Notes: generated from the letters alone by a model not told the origin. Positions 14,998-27,665 are shown, counted from the stretch's first letter. The stretch is DNA of 64,000 bases from Branchiostoma floridae (GCF_000003815.2 NC_049985.1:7006066-7070065); one strand, 5' to 3'. Translations and numbers: made by a program.

Positions 14998-15295
14998 NNN
15001 NNNNNNNNNNNNNNNNNNNNNNNNNNNNNNNNNNNNNNNNNNNNNNNNNNNNNNNNNNNNNNNNNNNNNNNNNNNNNNNNNNNNNNNNNNNNNNNNNNNN
15101 NNNNNNNNNNNNNNNNNNNNNNNNNNNNNNNNNNNNNNNNNNNNNNNNNNNNNNNNNNNNNNNNNNNNNNNNNNNNNNNNNNNNNNNNNNNNNNNNNNNN
15201 NNNNNNNNNNNNNNNNNNNNNNNNNNNNNNNNNNNNNNNNNNNNNNNNNNNNNNNNNNNNNNNNNNNNNNNNNNNNNNNNNNNNNNNNNNNNNNN
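14998..15295. other. Assembly gap (298 N)
   Basis: All bases are N. Any open frame spanning this interval is an artefact. The gap abuts a long foldback element at 15,336-15,554, a plausible cause of the assembly break. Confidence 1.
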
Positions 15296-15335
15296 GATAT
15301 GACAGATGTGTGCTTGCAGAATACACCAGGGCTGT

Positions 15336-15554
15336 CTCTAGCCTGCATAGCAGCCTCTTTGGGGCCTTTTTTAGGCTTATAGTATTAATATAATTTTGCT
15401 GGGCATTTCTTTTTGTACTGGGTCGCTGATTACTGACTAGTAAAGAGTAATAGCTGGCAATCAGCGACCCAGTACAAAAAGAAATGGCCAGCAAAAGTGT
15501 ATTATAATAAAAAAAGCCCCAGCTAGGCCAGAGAGCCTGCTATGGAGGCTAGGC
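15336..15554. mobile_element. Large foldback (palindromic) element
   Basis: A near-complete palindrome of about 215 bp. The outer arms carry CTAGCCT.CATAGCAG and its complement; the inner arms at 15,404-15,431 and 15,459-15,486 are a perfect 28-bp inverted repeat around GTACTGGGTCGCTGATT. The loop is about 27 bp. A one-arm relative occurs at 20,890-20,980. This looks like a foldback MITE; no target duplication was identified with confidence. Confidence 0.7.
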
Positions 15555-17048
15555 TGTCGACAGGTCCTATCCCTCCAGCTATCCAGGACTTGCTTGTTAG
15601 GATGGGAAGAAAATTTACCCTGTCTGTCCAAAAAACTTGAAATGAAAAATATTATGTGTTTTTGTACCTGTATCTGTGTAGCTGGTATAAGCACGTTTCG
15701 GAGTAATACGCCAGCTACAAAACCACAACAAAAGTTCCAAGATTCACAGTATTTCCTTGGATGACTCAAAGTTTTTATGTCTGGTCAAGTGTCTCTCATG
15801 GGACGTTATCAAAATCTTCAAGGGCAGTGAGAGGAAATGAAAACTTTCAGGGTGGCATCTGGGCCTGGTGTCAATGACCAGTCAAAACATCCTCCCTCCC
15901 TCCCACAGTATTGACCATGGATGACATCAGAAGAGGAGTTGGGCTCTCATTTCCCAGGCAGTGGTTTGTGGCCACTGGTTCTGAACCCATGTGGAAAGAA
16001 GCAGCAGTATTGCGGCTCTAAGTTTCATGCTCCGCTTTCACGGGTGCTAAATTTAGAGCCATGCGTGAGCATGGAGGGTACTTGGTTTGGTCCCCAGGTC
16101 TTAGGTAGACAAAAAGGAATGCACAAGTCATGTGGAACCCATTGTTGCCTAGGTAGGAGCAGCATTTGTGTTGGGAGAAGGCTTGACCCCCCTGTGGGAG
16201 TAGTTGGTGATTTCTACAGTGGGCGGAGATACCCCTATAACATTTCACTGACACCACTAGTACAAAATGTACATCAACCTCAAGCACACATATTCACACA
16301 TATTCGCATTTCCGTAACTTGTCGTCTTAACAACGATGGAAGACCAAAGATTTCACAGATCGTGCGGCAAATTTCATAGATAAAGAACAAAATTAGTATT
16401 GTGTGTGTTAGAGCTACTGTCTTTAACTGTAGTATTTAACTTAGTTTAAGATCATACTAACATTAATATCATCATACTTTATATATAATATAATATCATG
16501 GGGTACACAAATCCAAGTTTGGTCGCAGTTCAGTCATTCAGCAGCTAGTTGAAATGGGGCCGCCTGGTACCACTTGCTTCTTGGAAGTTGAGGTTTAGCA
16601 CAGGAAATAGCATTGACCTACTTGTAGCTCAATGCCAAGATCACACACCCCAAATGAAAGGTGGGAGTTCTGGCTGCTTTATGTCAAGGCACACACACAC
16701 AGGAATGAGTCAGCAGGAGCCTCTGACTTCCATAAAGTCATCTCACTTTCAAGCCTGGACAGTCCCATCTGGAAATCAGTCAGAGCCCATTCATTTATCC
16801 CCACACATATTCATAAATCTTGATCATGGGGGGCGCACCAACAAAAGGGCCTGGTACACAGCTCTATCGTACTGATGAACTGGGCTATGGGACAAATGAA
16901 TGGATCCCCTGTGGTAGCCCTTTCTTTGAGTATTTATTCACATGTATAAGGCATGGGAAAGTGGAGAGGCATTCAAAGGTGGCTGCAGTTTCACTACACA
17001 CACAAAGTTGTGACACATATAAAGTTGGAGGTTCTCCTAGCGACCTAC
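15555..17048. other. Gene-free stretch beside SH3RF exon 1
   Basis: Probably the 5' part of SH3RF intron 1. A 152-residue open frame at 15,921-16,379 on the plus strand has no recognisable motif and no splice context, and I do not call it. A short (CA)n run lies near 16,690. Confidence 0.45.
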
Positions 17049-17429
17049 CTTGACGGGGGAACTGCGACTTGCTGCCGGGGTCTTCTGTGCTTGGGACGCC
17101 GCCCCGGCATCGCCCGAAGCCCCCTTCCCTCCCTGTCCACTGTGAGAACTCTTCGGCGAGCCTCCTTGCGAAGCTGTCGCAGTTCTTCTTCTCTCCTTGA
17201 TCCCATCGAGAAGTCTGACCAGTAGTATGTTTGACGGCAACTCGTCAACACTACAAGTTACTAGGATGCGACACTCCGGGCACCTCAGCTCGTTCTTGGA
17301 CCGGACTATCTGTTCTAGACATCGTCTACAGAACGTGTGCTGGCACGGGAGCACTTTACTGTTGGTGGTGAGCCTCCCCAGACATACAGAGCACTCCAAG
17401 AGGTCCTCTAAAACTTTCTCGTCCATCAT
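17049..17429 (-). CDS. SH3RF: SH3RF (POSH) E3 ubiquitin ligase, RING-finger first coding exon (partial gene)
   Basis: This exon encodes an N-terminal C3HC4 RING finger: CSVC, then CQHTFCRRC, then CPEC. The segment [19 protein letters not shown] after the RING is characteristic of SH3RF1/2/3 (POSH), scaffold E3 ligases that use the RING for ubiquitin transfer and four SH3 domains to assemble Rac-JNK signalling modules. I prefer the methionine pair at 17,429/17,426, because [12 protein letters not shown] aligns with the family's start; an in-frame upstream Met at 17,471 would add 14 residues. The exon ends after a Ser/Gly/Ala-rich linker in a donor (CAAG|GTAGGT) at 17,048. No SH3 exons are visible to the left, so the gene continues outside the window. 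Which vertebrate paralogue it equals cannot be told from one exon. Confidence 0.9.
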
Positions 17430-17720
17430 TCCGACCCTTGGAGGCACGGAATCATCCCATTTTTTACCCAAACCGTGCGGGCTTACCTCTCCCGATTACT
17501 ACAAACGAACGTAGCCTGGTCTCGCACTCGCCCCGTCCTAGAGCCAGTGATCAGCCAAGATCACGGCCGAGCTTGCGGTGACTCTTCCTCCTGATGCAGA
17601 AGTAACTTCCGTGAACAACAATACAATTAATAAGGCGCCTGAAGTCGTAAAAACGGTGCAAAGTTCAGGAGAAGGTAGTAAATACGCCTCTACGTCCCAC
17701 ACATTGCCGCCATCTTTACT
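17430..17720 (-). promoter_or_regulatory. SH3RF 5' region with YY1-like motif and upstream ORF
   Basis: Reading leftwards, 17,717-17,706 is AAAGATGGCGGC, a good match to the YY1 initiator-type motif often found at transcription starts. Its ATG opens an eight-codon upstream frame (seven residues and a stop) at 17,713-17,690. The start of the RING exon lies about 280 bases further on. The region is richer in CpG than its surroundings. That the transcription start lies near 17,720 is inference. Confidence 0.4.
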
Positions 17721-20700
17721 CAATTATTTCGGGCAGGGGAAGGCCCCGAACCCTCCCGTCTGTTAGTGGATGACATCATTGTCCAAACTCGTTGGATGAA
17801 AACAAACAGAACGGAAACTGGAAAGCACGAAAAATACGAGACACCGTGTTTTTACACTCGTGGTTATATTCTGGCTCTCTAATATTACTTATACTGGTCA
17901 TTGCAGGAAGAAGTTATTCAAATAAATACAGAATAGTACTAACCATGTGTATATCTGTCGCTAGAGGGCCTTGGAAAGTAGGAAATGGACAATGTATTTG
18001 TGAAATCTACAACCTTTTGGAGAACTGACCTTTATAGATTCGTGGAAAACAATTTCTAAAAGCTCATGACATTTAAATTAAGAAGTTCATAATCATTTAT
18101 TTGAGTTCTGATTAAAAGAAACTTTAATATGAAGCAGCTTTTAATCACTGATGCGGATGAGCACACAACATTATTGAGTGATTCGGTCGTAGATGGATGA
18201 TCCAAAAGTTGTCATTCTTCGTACTTTTCATCATGTTTACAAATTGCGATTAGAGAGTTATTTCGGTTAGCCTTATGGTACAATCTTCATCGCGCAAAAT
18301 TATGAAACATATAAGGTTTTTGATCGTCCTTTAAACCATCATTGTCCATGCTGGTTGAAGAAGGTGCAAATTGTTTGAAGTGAAAACTACAGTTTTCATA
18401 AAAGTGTAGTGCGCGTAGTCTAGCATAGCTTTGGCTTCTTCTCGCTACTCGGTAAAAAAGTAAAAATGTAGGTTTGTATAAGTTTAACTATAATCAGTTT
18501 ATCAAAACGCATGAGGAATATATTTTCTAAGTGCTACCAATATGTCTAAAGTCAGAGATCTGCTGGTATCAACAACTAATGATATCGATAAGAAATATCT
18601 TCTTCAGCAATTGATTAAACCGTACACTCTACGATGAAGTGCCAACTTCACAAAACCGTCATTTTTTTTTGGCTCCAAAGAAACTACGAGAATTTCCATG
18701 CATCTACTTGCTGGTGCCTTATGCATATTATGATTGATGAGCCCAAGGTAATTTTTCCAACTTTTCCAACAAATTCTTCCAACTCAGTGCTAACGTGACC
18801 CCGTATGTCCGAGAGAAGAGCGCATTAAAGTCCCCTACAAATATAGCTCGATATCTGCAAAACGTGTACGCGAAAAACATATAAAGATACTAAATCAAGC
18901 CTTCTGCCATTCAATGTAAATATACCCACGTGTTAGGTGCAGTCGAACGACTTAAGTCTGGACAACATATGCGCGACTGTTCTTTCTGCGCTGCAGTTTG
19001 TAACATTAGTATCTTTCACTGGTGGTGTCGGATGCAGAACGGCAAACCGCTCCCTTATACGAGGCTGTACCACAGCGAAAACCGATCCTGTGGTTGTTTG
19101 TCTTCGCAGGAAGGGTCTGTAAAAGGACCAGCCTCAAAGGATCATGTGGTGTAGAAGCAAAACCAAGGGTGGTAGAGTTCAAGGTTTTTGCCATCCAATG
19201 AAATCAGTCGTCGGTGGCGATAAATTTTCTTTTTTATAAGTGTGGGGATTGACCCGGCGGTCAACCTTCATATCATACTAGTAATGCGTCTTTTTCCTCT
19301 GGCTGTTGTGGCTACTGCGGCCGCTAGAGGACGCTTATACACCGTTACCGCAAAAATATTTCGCCCGTTGCTAGTTTCATTCTTGTGTAATCTTGCTGAA
19401 CTTTGATACAGATATATGTTCACATGTTACCGTTATAAAGTAAATGTTAAGACCCACGTATTAGATCTCAACCAACGTTGCAGTGGGGACCTCTAGCAGT
19501 TAAAGTAATCAAGACAGGTCTACAGCGCGTGCTGTCATCATCGGTCTAAGTTGGTAACAGTTATATGCGCCTGGTCGTCGGGCGGGATATATGATGACTT
19601 CATAGACCGATCTGTGAGAATCATTTAATGACATTCCCTGTTGCATCCCTCAAGATGAAAACTGAGACCTGCTGGACTTTTTGCTACAGTACTGACAATG
19701 ATTGATAAAGGCCGCTTTTGAATACTGTACATGCAACAGAAGCTGGCTAACTATCAAACGATTTCTCGATGCTCCTTCGTCACAAAGTTAGCATTTTGAC
19801 ATAACGAGGTCAATCATTTTATGATAAGCTTTTTTTATCAAACTGGAATGGCAAAGTAGAAACTTAAAATGGATTTATCATAGTAAAGGAGGTTTCTGTG
19901 TCTAATTCTTTGAATAATAGAAGCAAATACATGTATATCGATACCGATATCAAAGATTGCGCATTCGCCACAGGACTACGTGTAAACGCAACCTACCTTA
20001 GTAGCAATAACGATCGTACAGCCATCTACCAGAGCAAAGCTACAAATCGTCAAATAATCAAATGTTACACAAAAAAACTTTGGTTGGAGGTTGCGCCCTC
20101 AGACTAAGAAATGTGTCCCATTGCATTGGTTGTTTTATCGTGTCGGCGCCTTGACCCGTCGACACAACGTGCACTTGAAGATTATGTCATTTCCTTATAA
20201 GTTTACTGCAAATTCTTGCTCGGACAAATGATTGATAGATTAAAAGAAAAGAAAAGAATGATATAACATACGACTTTTTTGTTAACTTAAAATCTTGATT
20301 TTCTTATGTCTTTAAACAGATATCTATGGGAAATAGACAAATGAATGCAACTTCGTTACAAGTCACATTTTTGGCCAAGCTCACCGGGGTCACCCATACT
20401 TTTATACGATATGTGTGTAAGGCTCTTCGTACAAGCTAACGACTAGGCTCCCTCATACATGGACCTCCGGCTTTACCTTTCCCTCAGAAAGGACAATCAT
20501 TATTCCAGTCGTGCCCAAACTCGGGCCGCTGGCTCCACGGAATATGAAATGAAGTTTGAAACCTGACGTTTCATAAGAGAAGTCAATGTGTTACCGTGAC
20601 AGAAGAATCTTAGATCATCTTATAAGTATGCGTCGGTTTTTCCACACTTTCCTCAATTTTACGGCACCATTTTTTCTGAAAATTCTTACCCAATAATAAT

Positions 20701-20889
20701 CCAGAGAAAAATGTGTTTTATAACTTTTTAAACAGATACTGTATTCAGTGTCCTTGGGTCTTGCGTTAAGTTCATTGAATAGTATTCCATTGTATCTGTG
20801 GAGCGTGTGAAAAACTAGGCTGCAAACACCGACACAAACAGACGAACCTACAAGTGTTTCAGTGGAAATAAGAAATTACGAATCTCATA
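17721..20889. other. Intergenic, no gene recognised
   Basis: No open frame here shows conserved character. The 74-residue frame at 18,930-19,154 and 69-residue frame at 19,898-20,107 have no recognisable motif. The stretch may hold distal SH3RF regulation. A fragment near 20,440-20,480 (CTCCCTCATACA followed by a CGGCTTTACC-like segment) recurs near 54,810-54,840 and is a dispersed repeat. Confidence 0.4.
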
Positions 20890-20980
20890 CCTCCATAGCA
20901 GGCTCACTGGGGCCTTTTTTCCGCTCATAATACACCTTTGCTGGTTATTTCTTTTTCTACTGGGTCGCTGATTGCCGGCC
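20890..20980 (+). repeat. One-arm copy of the 15.4-kb foldback element
   Basis: CCATAGCAGGCTC, then GGGGCCTTTTTT, then CTACTGGGTCGCTGATT occur in the same order as in one arm of the palindrome at 15,336-15,554. Only one arm is present, so the copy is truncated or solo. Confidence 0.6.
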
Positions 20981-21544
20981 GTCGCTGTTTCAGGGGCCAA
21001 AGAATCTGCTACGGAGGTTAATACCTCCCCGTGTTTTAGTGAATTTCTTAATGCCAGATCTGAGATGTTAGAGATACTCCCCTCCCCTATCTCTCTCCCA
21101 TACGGGGTTAGGATGTCGGTTGACCAGTTGTTCATTACCTATATGCGACACTATTTGGTGTGGGGCCTGTAATGCTGCTGTGCCTGAAAATGTTCCTACC
21201 ATTTTTTCTGCACTTAGGCCACGCCAATTTTATTTGTCGTTTCTGGGATTTCTGGACCCTATTTTTTCCGATATGAAAAAAAAAACTTTTCAAATTCTTG
21301 GCCACAACTGTTGAAAAAACTTCAGTGCCTCCCCTTTCTCAAATTAACTATGGGCCTCAAATTCCAGTAGCTGTACGTGCCTATTTTGGTCGGAACATTC
21401 AGAATTTTTCTTCAAACTTTGAACTTTGCTACCAGGGGTACAGGCGCAAACACACAAACACAAAATCTGTACTCTCATCAGAGGTGAACTTTCTTTCCAG
21501 AGGTAACTAAAATAAAAACAGCTCATTCTTTAAATCAACAATAA

Positions 21545-23828
21545 GGAGCCATCAAGACATTTATTTATTAACGCTTTTCTCATTTCTAACACTACATATA
21601 ATAATAACACTTTAATAATCACATAAAAAGTGCCTTAACCTAAAACAATGATGACAGAATGACCAGGGCATTTCAATGCTGTGAGGTGCAGTTCTTTTCT
21701 AGTGAACAGTGAAAGTGCCGGTGCTTAAGGTATCATACAAAGCAGAAGGAAATATTGGCTATTTACAAAATTTAAAATAATCCATGATGTACATAATACA
21801 GTTCACAGTAAAAACAAACTATCGCCGGACCCAATAAGACCTACCTACAAGTCAGAGATTCCTGCTCAAAATGTTACAGTTGATATAAATGTTCTATGTT
21901 TTTAAATATCCAGCTTTTCCTTTGTTTTTTTTTGGCAACACCTTGGTGGCGAGCCTAATAGTATACTATCATATTCTATTTCTTTTACATGTATAACATA
22001 ATTGGATAACAAAGCAGTACAAATAGAATCTGTCAAGGAAGCAGACTGATAGCACATGTATGATGCCAACACAAAAGATATGGGAAAAACTTTGGGTGTG
22101 TTTTCGCGTAACAAATCAATCAGCGTTTCAAACATAATGGTTAACAATGTCAAAAATGATGAACACTACTGAAGCCTAATTTCATGACTTCTACCATGTT
22201 GAAGTATGTTCCAATTTGGCTATTTTCCGATCCTTTTACCCAAGATGACCCAATAGATTTCCTACTTCTTATGTTTTTTTATGCTGCTGAAAATCAACCA
22301 ACTGACTGGGACTATTTCATATACTTTGGCAACAAAAATTCATAGTTTTACCCACATCTACAGTGTACAAATATGTTTGTTGTTGTCAAAAACCCATTTT
22401 CCTTCTTCGACAAGCTAGATGGAATTTTGTTTGCTGACTTGATCTGCACCACTCTAACCATATTTCATCGATTTTTCTTAAAACTGGTATTTATGACCTT
22501 TACTAACTTCTTAGCTGCCATCAATGATCTTCAGTTGTAAGACCATGGCTTCTTTTAGTACGAGTATGAGATGATAATATATGTGTGTATACGTCAAACA
22601 TCATATCACTTACACCTGTTAGACGCCCTGGAAAGTTACCTATTACTCTGCTGCAACGTTGGCACACTTTTCCACTGACTTTGTGCCTCTTTTTACTCGG
22701 AAGTGTGACAGCATTCTGCACAGAATTTGGTATGGGATACGTTCATCAGGGCAATGATTACTGAAGTACTGCTTCTCACTACAAGGTGGCAGTGAAAACT
22801 GAGTCACCACATTCTTCTTACTTATTGCCACTTTCTAGCTTCACAGTCATCATTGTCATCATTGCGATGATGAAGAAAGCAGACTACGAAAATACTAGTG
22901 GGTTGTTTACTTTTTTGTGTTAAAGAACTCTAATATCTATGAAGAAATATTTTGGTTTCAAAGGCAAAGGTGCCAAAATGAAGCCGAAATTCTGCGCAGA
23001 AGAAAACTTGGTCAAAGTGCCACACATTCCGAGTACGAAGCATTACAGTCCATCCAACAGTGTGTCCGACTCACAGCAGAGCGGTATTGTACACCCGCTG
23101 TTGCCTGATTAAATCCATATTACATGAGTACTTCTGACTGTACATAGGTGGTCCCCTAGGGAGGCAGTCAAGGCTGGGCACTATACAGCTTGTCTTGGGG
23201 CCGCAACACAATAAACAAGCTGTCAGGATAGTGCTAACGCCATAAAAATGCTTCATTGTTGTAGGAAATTGCACAGAAAGTGGACAGTAATATGCAAAAT
23301 ATTTTTTTACTCCTCTCCTAATGTACTTTTAGATTGTCTACCTGTTGATGTTTAATCCAGTATATCTCCTACCATCCCATGCATACTTTTTGGATTATAC
23401 TTATAGCTGCCACCTACTAAGGTACAATGTAACCAACACAAAAAGGTGGTTACATATACTCTTAGTAGGGTCCTTGGTAAGATTTGTTACTTTTCTTATG
23501 TTTTAGAACCAGTTTAAAAATATTTTAGAAGTTAGAGGTGTGTTTGTTGGATGAACAAAAAATGTATAAACTTTTGACAACTTGCGATGAAGCGTACATA
23601 TAAAATCAACATATTCATAGCACCAATGGCTGTGAGATGACTTTTAGGTCAACTGCACCTTTTGTGCTTGAGGGTCACTAAGCTTGTTAAAACACCTTTT
23701 CAATATAATACTGCTAATTTGGGGGAGGGGGGATAAAACAAGCTGTATTTTGCCCAGCCTCAAGAACTACATAGTAGTACTTTTGGTAGAAAAGAGAGAC
23801 TAAGAGAATAAGAAAGACAGACTAAGTG
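21545..23828 (-). other. Candidate CNOT7/8 3' UTR
   Basis: No coding exon is visible downstream of the CNOT7/8 stop. On the minus strand overlapping AATAAA signals occur at about 21,555-21,565, near the limit of a plausible 2.2-kb 3' UTR. A repeat copy (AGGTGAACTT-type family) lies at 21,400-21,510 just beyond. The extent is inferred from the signal only; nearer poly(A) sites are possible. Confidence 0.35.
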
Positions 23829-26800
23829 CTACGACTGCTGGGGAGTGTGTGAGATCGTGTCCTCGCTGTTGTTGTTGTAGTTCCCGTTCTGGACGTAGGA
23901 GTTGCCCAGGCCGTACAGGTGGCCGCAGTACTTGGCGTCGTCTATGCTGTCTTCAAAGAACATCTGCAGATGTGATAAATTCGGGTCAGTAAGAAACTTA
24001 CTGTTGAGAGCAAACAGTTACACAGCTTGTATAGGTAATACTACTATCAACATTATCCAAGGTATCCTTTAGGGCACAGCCATGTACATCATCATACAAT
24101 AACATTGTAGGATTTTCAATCAGGCTTTTGAAAATATAGCTGAATTCAATGAAACACTCCATTGTTAGAACAAGGACATTGTGCTGAAGCATACCTCTTT
24201 CATTTTGAAGAAGGCCAGCCCCGTCAGTAAACTGTCACTGCCTGCCTGGTGCTGTGGCCCAATTCTCTCAAGCTGTAAACACAAATAAACTATTTAGAAT
24301 CAATTTCACTCACTTCTATGAAAAATCCACTAGAGGTTGCGACCCACAAATTTTATAGAAAAGGAACATTTTTTGTTTCATTTGTGTGTTTTGTTCAACC
24401 ATACTTCTAAATCTTGGACCATATTCTCATTATGATATCAAGGGTAACAAACATCCAATATTAGTCCCTTTACTGGCTTTAGGCTTGCTCAATGATCGCC
24501 TTCTAGTGGAAAGGGGCTCTTAGACTGTGAAATTGCTGTTCTCAGCTTTGATTGACAACCTAAGCTATAATTGATTGCCAGCTGTACCTCCAGCTGATCA
24601 GCCACCTCCTGCAGCCCACCCTTCAGGTTCTTACAGCTCTTCATCAGGTACTTGACATCGTAGATGGCGGGGAAGTATAGTCTTAACAGCTCGAAGAACT
24701 CCAGCTCCTCCGCGGGAAGGTTAGAGGACGTCAGCACCTTCAGCAGGTACCCAAAGTCATAGCCGCTAGAAAGGAAAGTAAAGAGATGGTTTGCACCCAT
24801 TTGATGGTACCAATTAATTAGCTTGTGTTGTTCTCTTTTGAATGTTTTCAATTTTCCAGCTTGTATCTTCCCAAAAGCATGGGAGGGATCTCTATATGAC
24901 ATTAAGTTATCTGAACTCTAAATAAATATCCTATCAATGGTTTACTCACGTTTCTGTTATCATTGAACACCACAGGTTATTTTTCCAAGTAGTATAGGAA
25001 CAGGTACAGGTCCAGCTCTGTACCGTAACCTCTGTACCCTAACTTCTCAGATGTTACAATATATGTTATATGTTACGATACATATCCATACAATATACAC
25101 ATCCTGTCTCACCTGTGAAAGCACAGCCATTTGACGTTGTCACACAGAACCACGCCCGACGTCATCAGCAGTTCTGCGAAGTACGTGACGTCGATGCCTT
25201 CCTCCTCGTGCTTCTTAAACTGGATACCGGAGTTCTGCAGAAGGTCTATGGAATCCTGCGCGTACATGTCTTCCCTGTGAAGCAATTGTACACAAAACAT
25301 GAAATCGAAGATCAATGTGACATACAATGTACCGGTGGCAAAACTGGATCTGGATCTGATCCTCTGGACCTGAACCTTATCTATACCTGAAATTCTTTAC
25401 TGTTACCCACCCCTAATTTGAATCTTTGTTGTGTGAATTTCTTAATCATGTGATAGCCCTAGCCCTAGCCTAACACATTCTATGTGCTACAACAGTTGTT
25501 GCTTATCTCCTCCTAAGCCAACTAGGTGTTCCAAATTGAGGTCATTGACCTTGTTGGGTGTCCAAATTGAGGTCGTTGACCTTGTTGGGCTGACCAGCTG
25601 TCCATGGACTATACAATACTACTTTCAGGAAGGGGGTGTCAGCCTGCAATTGTGCAGTACCTGACAAAGAAGCTAGGTTTTTGAGACATCAATAAGTCCC
25701 GACGTATCAATATTCATCAGATACATCCAAAGGACCTTGACTTACAGGTGCAAACACACAAACACAACCATAAACAGTACTTCCATCTGAGGTGAACTTA
25801 CCTCTTAAAGGACTAACATAACAAAATGGGTACCTACGTGAGGTTGAACTTGAAGTTGAACTGGTAAGTGAAGATGTTGGGCGCGTACTCTCCCTTCTCG
25901 TTCATGAAGGTCATGCCCAGCTGGATGATCTTCAGCAGGTCCACGTTACACCTCAACAGCTGGTACTGGTAGTCCGCCGTGCTGCGGAACTCGCCGATCG
26001 GCCGCGCCACCACCCCGGGAAACTCCGTATCCTGCATGAGGCCAAATGTCTTACGGTCAAGACGCAAGCTTATGGTGATCGACTGGGAACAACAAATGGG
26101 GAGTATCTAGCACTAAAACCACCAGGAGGAGGTCTGAGGATAGTTGACTACAAGACCAGGGCCATTGCTTGTAACCTCCAAGAAAGGAGGTTCACCTATG
26201 ATGTGGATACTGTTTTTGGCTGTGCACGTGTGTTTTGATGAATTTGTATGAGTTTGGTGTTATGGGCAGTTATGGGAGTAACAAAGAAAGATGATGATTC
26301 CCTAGCAATATTTCAAGGTACTGCAGCTTTAAGCTGACTGCAATGTAGTGAAAAAAAATAGCTTTTTTATGCCACAAGTTCATTTTTTTGTATAATCTTA
26401 TAAAAACTATGACATTGGAGCCACTGTCTTTTGTACTAGTTTTATGAAGGACTCAGTCAATTGTTCCCAAGATTGTTGAACATTGCTGAATCCTCAAAAG
26501 GAACAAAATTCAATATTTTTTTGGGGGGAGATGCCAAAATCAATGTGTACACAGATATCATCAATGAAATGAAATTTGTGTAGACTCACTACTAGACTGA
26601 TTTATTTGTATTTAACAGTTCATGGGCTGATTGAGGGCAGAAAAGGTCAGTATTGATCTGTACTGGTCTGATGGCTGACTGTAAGAAAAGTTTGAAGATC
26701 TCTTTCCTAAGTGAAATACTAAAGTGTTTCTTATATGTCTTGTTTATTTGCTGTTTATCAATTATGCTAATGCATATGGAAAATATATAACTGCCAAAAG

Positions 26801-27163
26801 ACCAACCAAAACACTACCTCTGCAGGTTGTAGCTTCCTGTCACTAAGTAACACTTCCACTGCACCCCATGACATGGCATGTTTGTCAGCAGTAGACATCT
26901 GACAAGTTTGATAAATTGACTAATTCCACCAACTCTGAACTTCCTTTTCTCTCATAAGATGTTTGCTCTCACTTTCTGTCACTCTGTGGTGGGATCAAAA
27001 GTATCAAAACTAGTGCATGTATCAGTAACAATAGTGACTTTACCATAGCTATGTATGGATACTTGTGCACGATCTGCCGTATCCTCTTGAAGGCGTCATC
27101 GATGTTGTGATTCCAGATCTCTAAGATTCCGTAATTAGTAGAAGATTGCGTTGAGGTCGGCAT
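23829..27163 (-). CDS. CNOT7: CCR4-NOT transcription complex subunit 7/8 (CAF1/POP2 deadenylase)
   Basis: Complete gene, six coding exons: 27,163-27,044; 26,031-25,838; 25,274-25,113; 24,765-24,588; 24,272-24,195; 23,963-23,829. All junctions are GT-AG and phases join, giving 288 aa (human CNOT7 has 285). The product is the DEDD-family 3'-5' exonuclease that shortens mRNA poly(A) tails within CCR4-NOT. The metal-binding acids are present: D41 and E43 (in [11 protein letters not shown], spanning the exon 1/2 junction), D162 (in SGYDFGYL) and D231 (in [11 protein letters not shown]), with H226 before the last; each is one position later than in human. The N-terminal MPTSTQ.. and the Asn/Ser-rich tail after YVQNG diverge. 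It is probably the single pre-duplication counterpart of vertebrate CNOT7 and CNOT8. A leader intron is likely: acceptor just upstream of the ATG near 27,173 and a donor (CTCTCG|GTACGT) at 28,080. Confidence 0.96.
25617..25810 (-). repeat. Dispersed about 190-bp repeat, CNOT7/8 intron 2
   Basis: Read on the minus strand this runs from AGGTAAGTTCACCTC to TCAGGTACTGCACAATTGCA and GGCTGACACCC, colinear with 57,376-57,560 on the plus strand. Partial members occur at 21,400-21,510, 26,170-26,345, 29,990-30,150 and 55,320-55,410, in both orientations. A short, internally uniform, intron-dwelling family of about six members; class unknown. Confidence 0.55.
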
Positions 27164-27586
27164 GGTGTCCCACTATCAAGACAGGGTCATGTCATGCCAA
27201 TGGCAAAGTCAGTGTCGCAAAGTGCAGAGAAATTCTGTAACAAGAAAATAGATGGATGTGATCGTACCTCTAGACCAAGAAGTCACTAGGCTTGACCCTC
27301 ACCCGACATGCACGCTACTGGAAAGGGTTACAGTCCTAAGGACGGGACATTGAGCTGTGGTCCACTGTCCATGGTACGAATATCCCCAGTTCAATAAGTA
27401 CTGTACATAGTCTGTCTTCTCTGTCTTGACCAGAGGGAGATTAGCTCATTGTTCCTTTTTAGCTAAATTGATTATGAATGAAGGGATTCTGATCATTCAG
27501 GTAATCAGTTAAGATCACATTCACATTTTAAAATCTCTTTTGTATTTTGCTCTGGCCATAGATCATGCATTATCTATCAGACAATA

Positions 27587-27665
27587 TTCAGTTCATTGGA
27601 TTATTGAATTAATTGAATTGAGTATATAAAATAATTCAATTAATTCAATAATCCATTGAACTGAA
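27587..27665. repeat. 79-bp AT-rich hairpin in CNOT7/8 leader intron
   Basis: Arms 27,587-27,619 and 27,632-27,665 are near-perfect inverted repeats (TTCAGTTCATTGGATTATTG and its complement with one mismatch), separated by about 12 bp. The size fits a pre-miRNA-like hairpin or a tiny foldback MITE; nothing else distinguishes them here. Confidence 0.6.

Noticed and set aside
14949-15494. Several open frames of 117-173 codons across 14,949-15,494
   Set aside because: They consist mostly of undetermined residues from the 298-N gap; no real coding evidence on either side.
15921-16379. 152-codon plus-strand frame
   Set aside because: No recognisable motif, opposite-strand frame equally open, no splice context; likely chance.
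24266-24902. Minus-strand frame extending beyond CNOT7/8 exon 4 on both sides
   Set aside because: The extensions run past a clear acceptor and donor; only 24,588-24,765 is exon.
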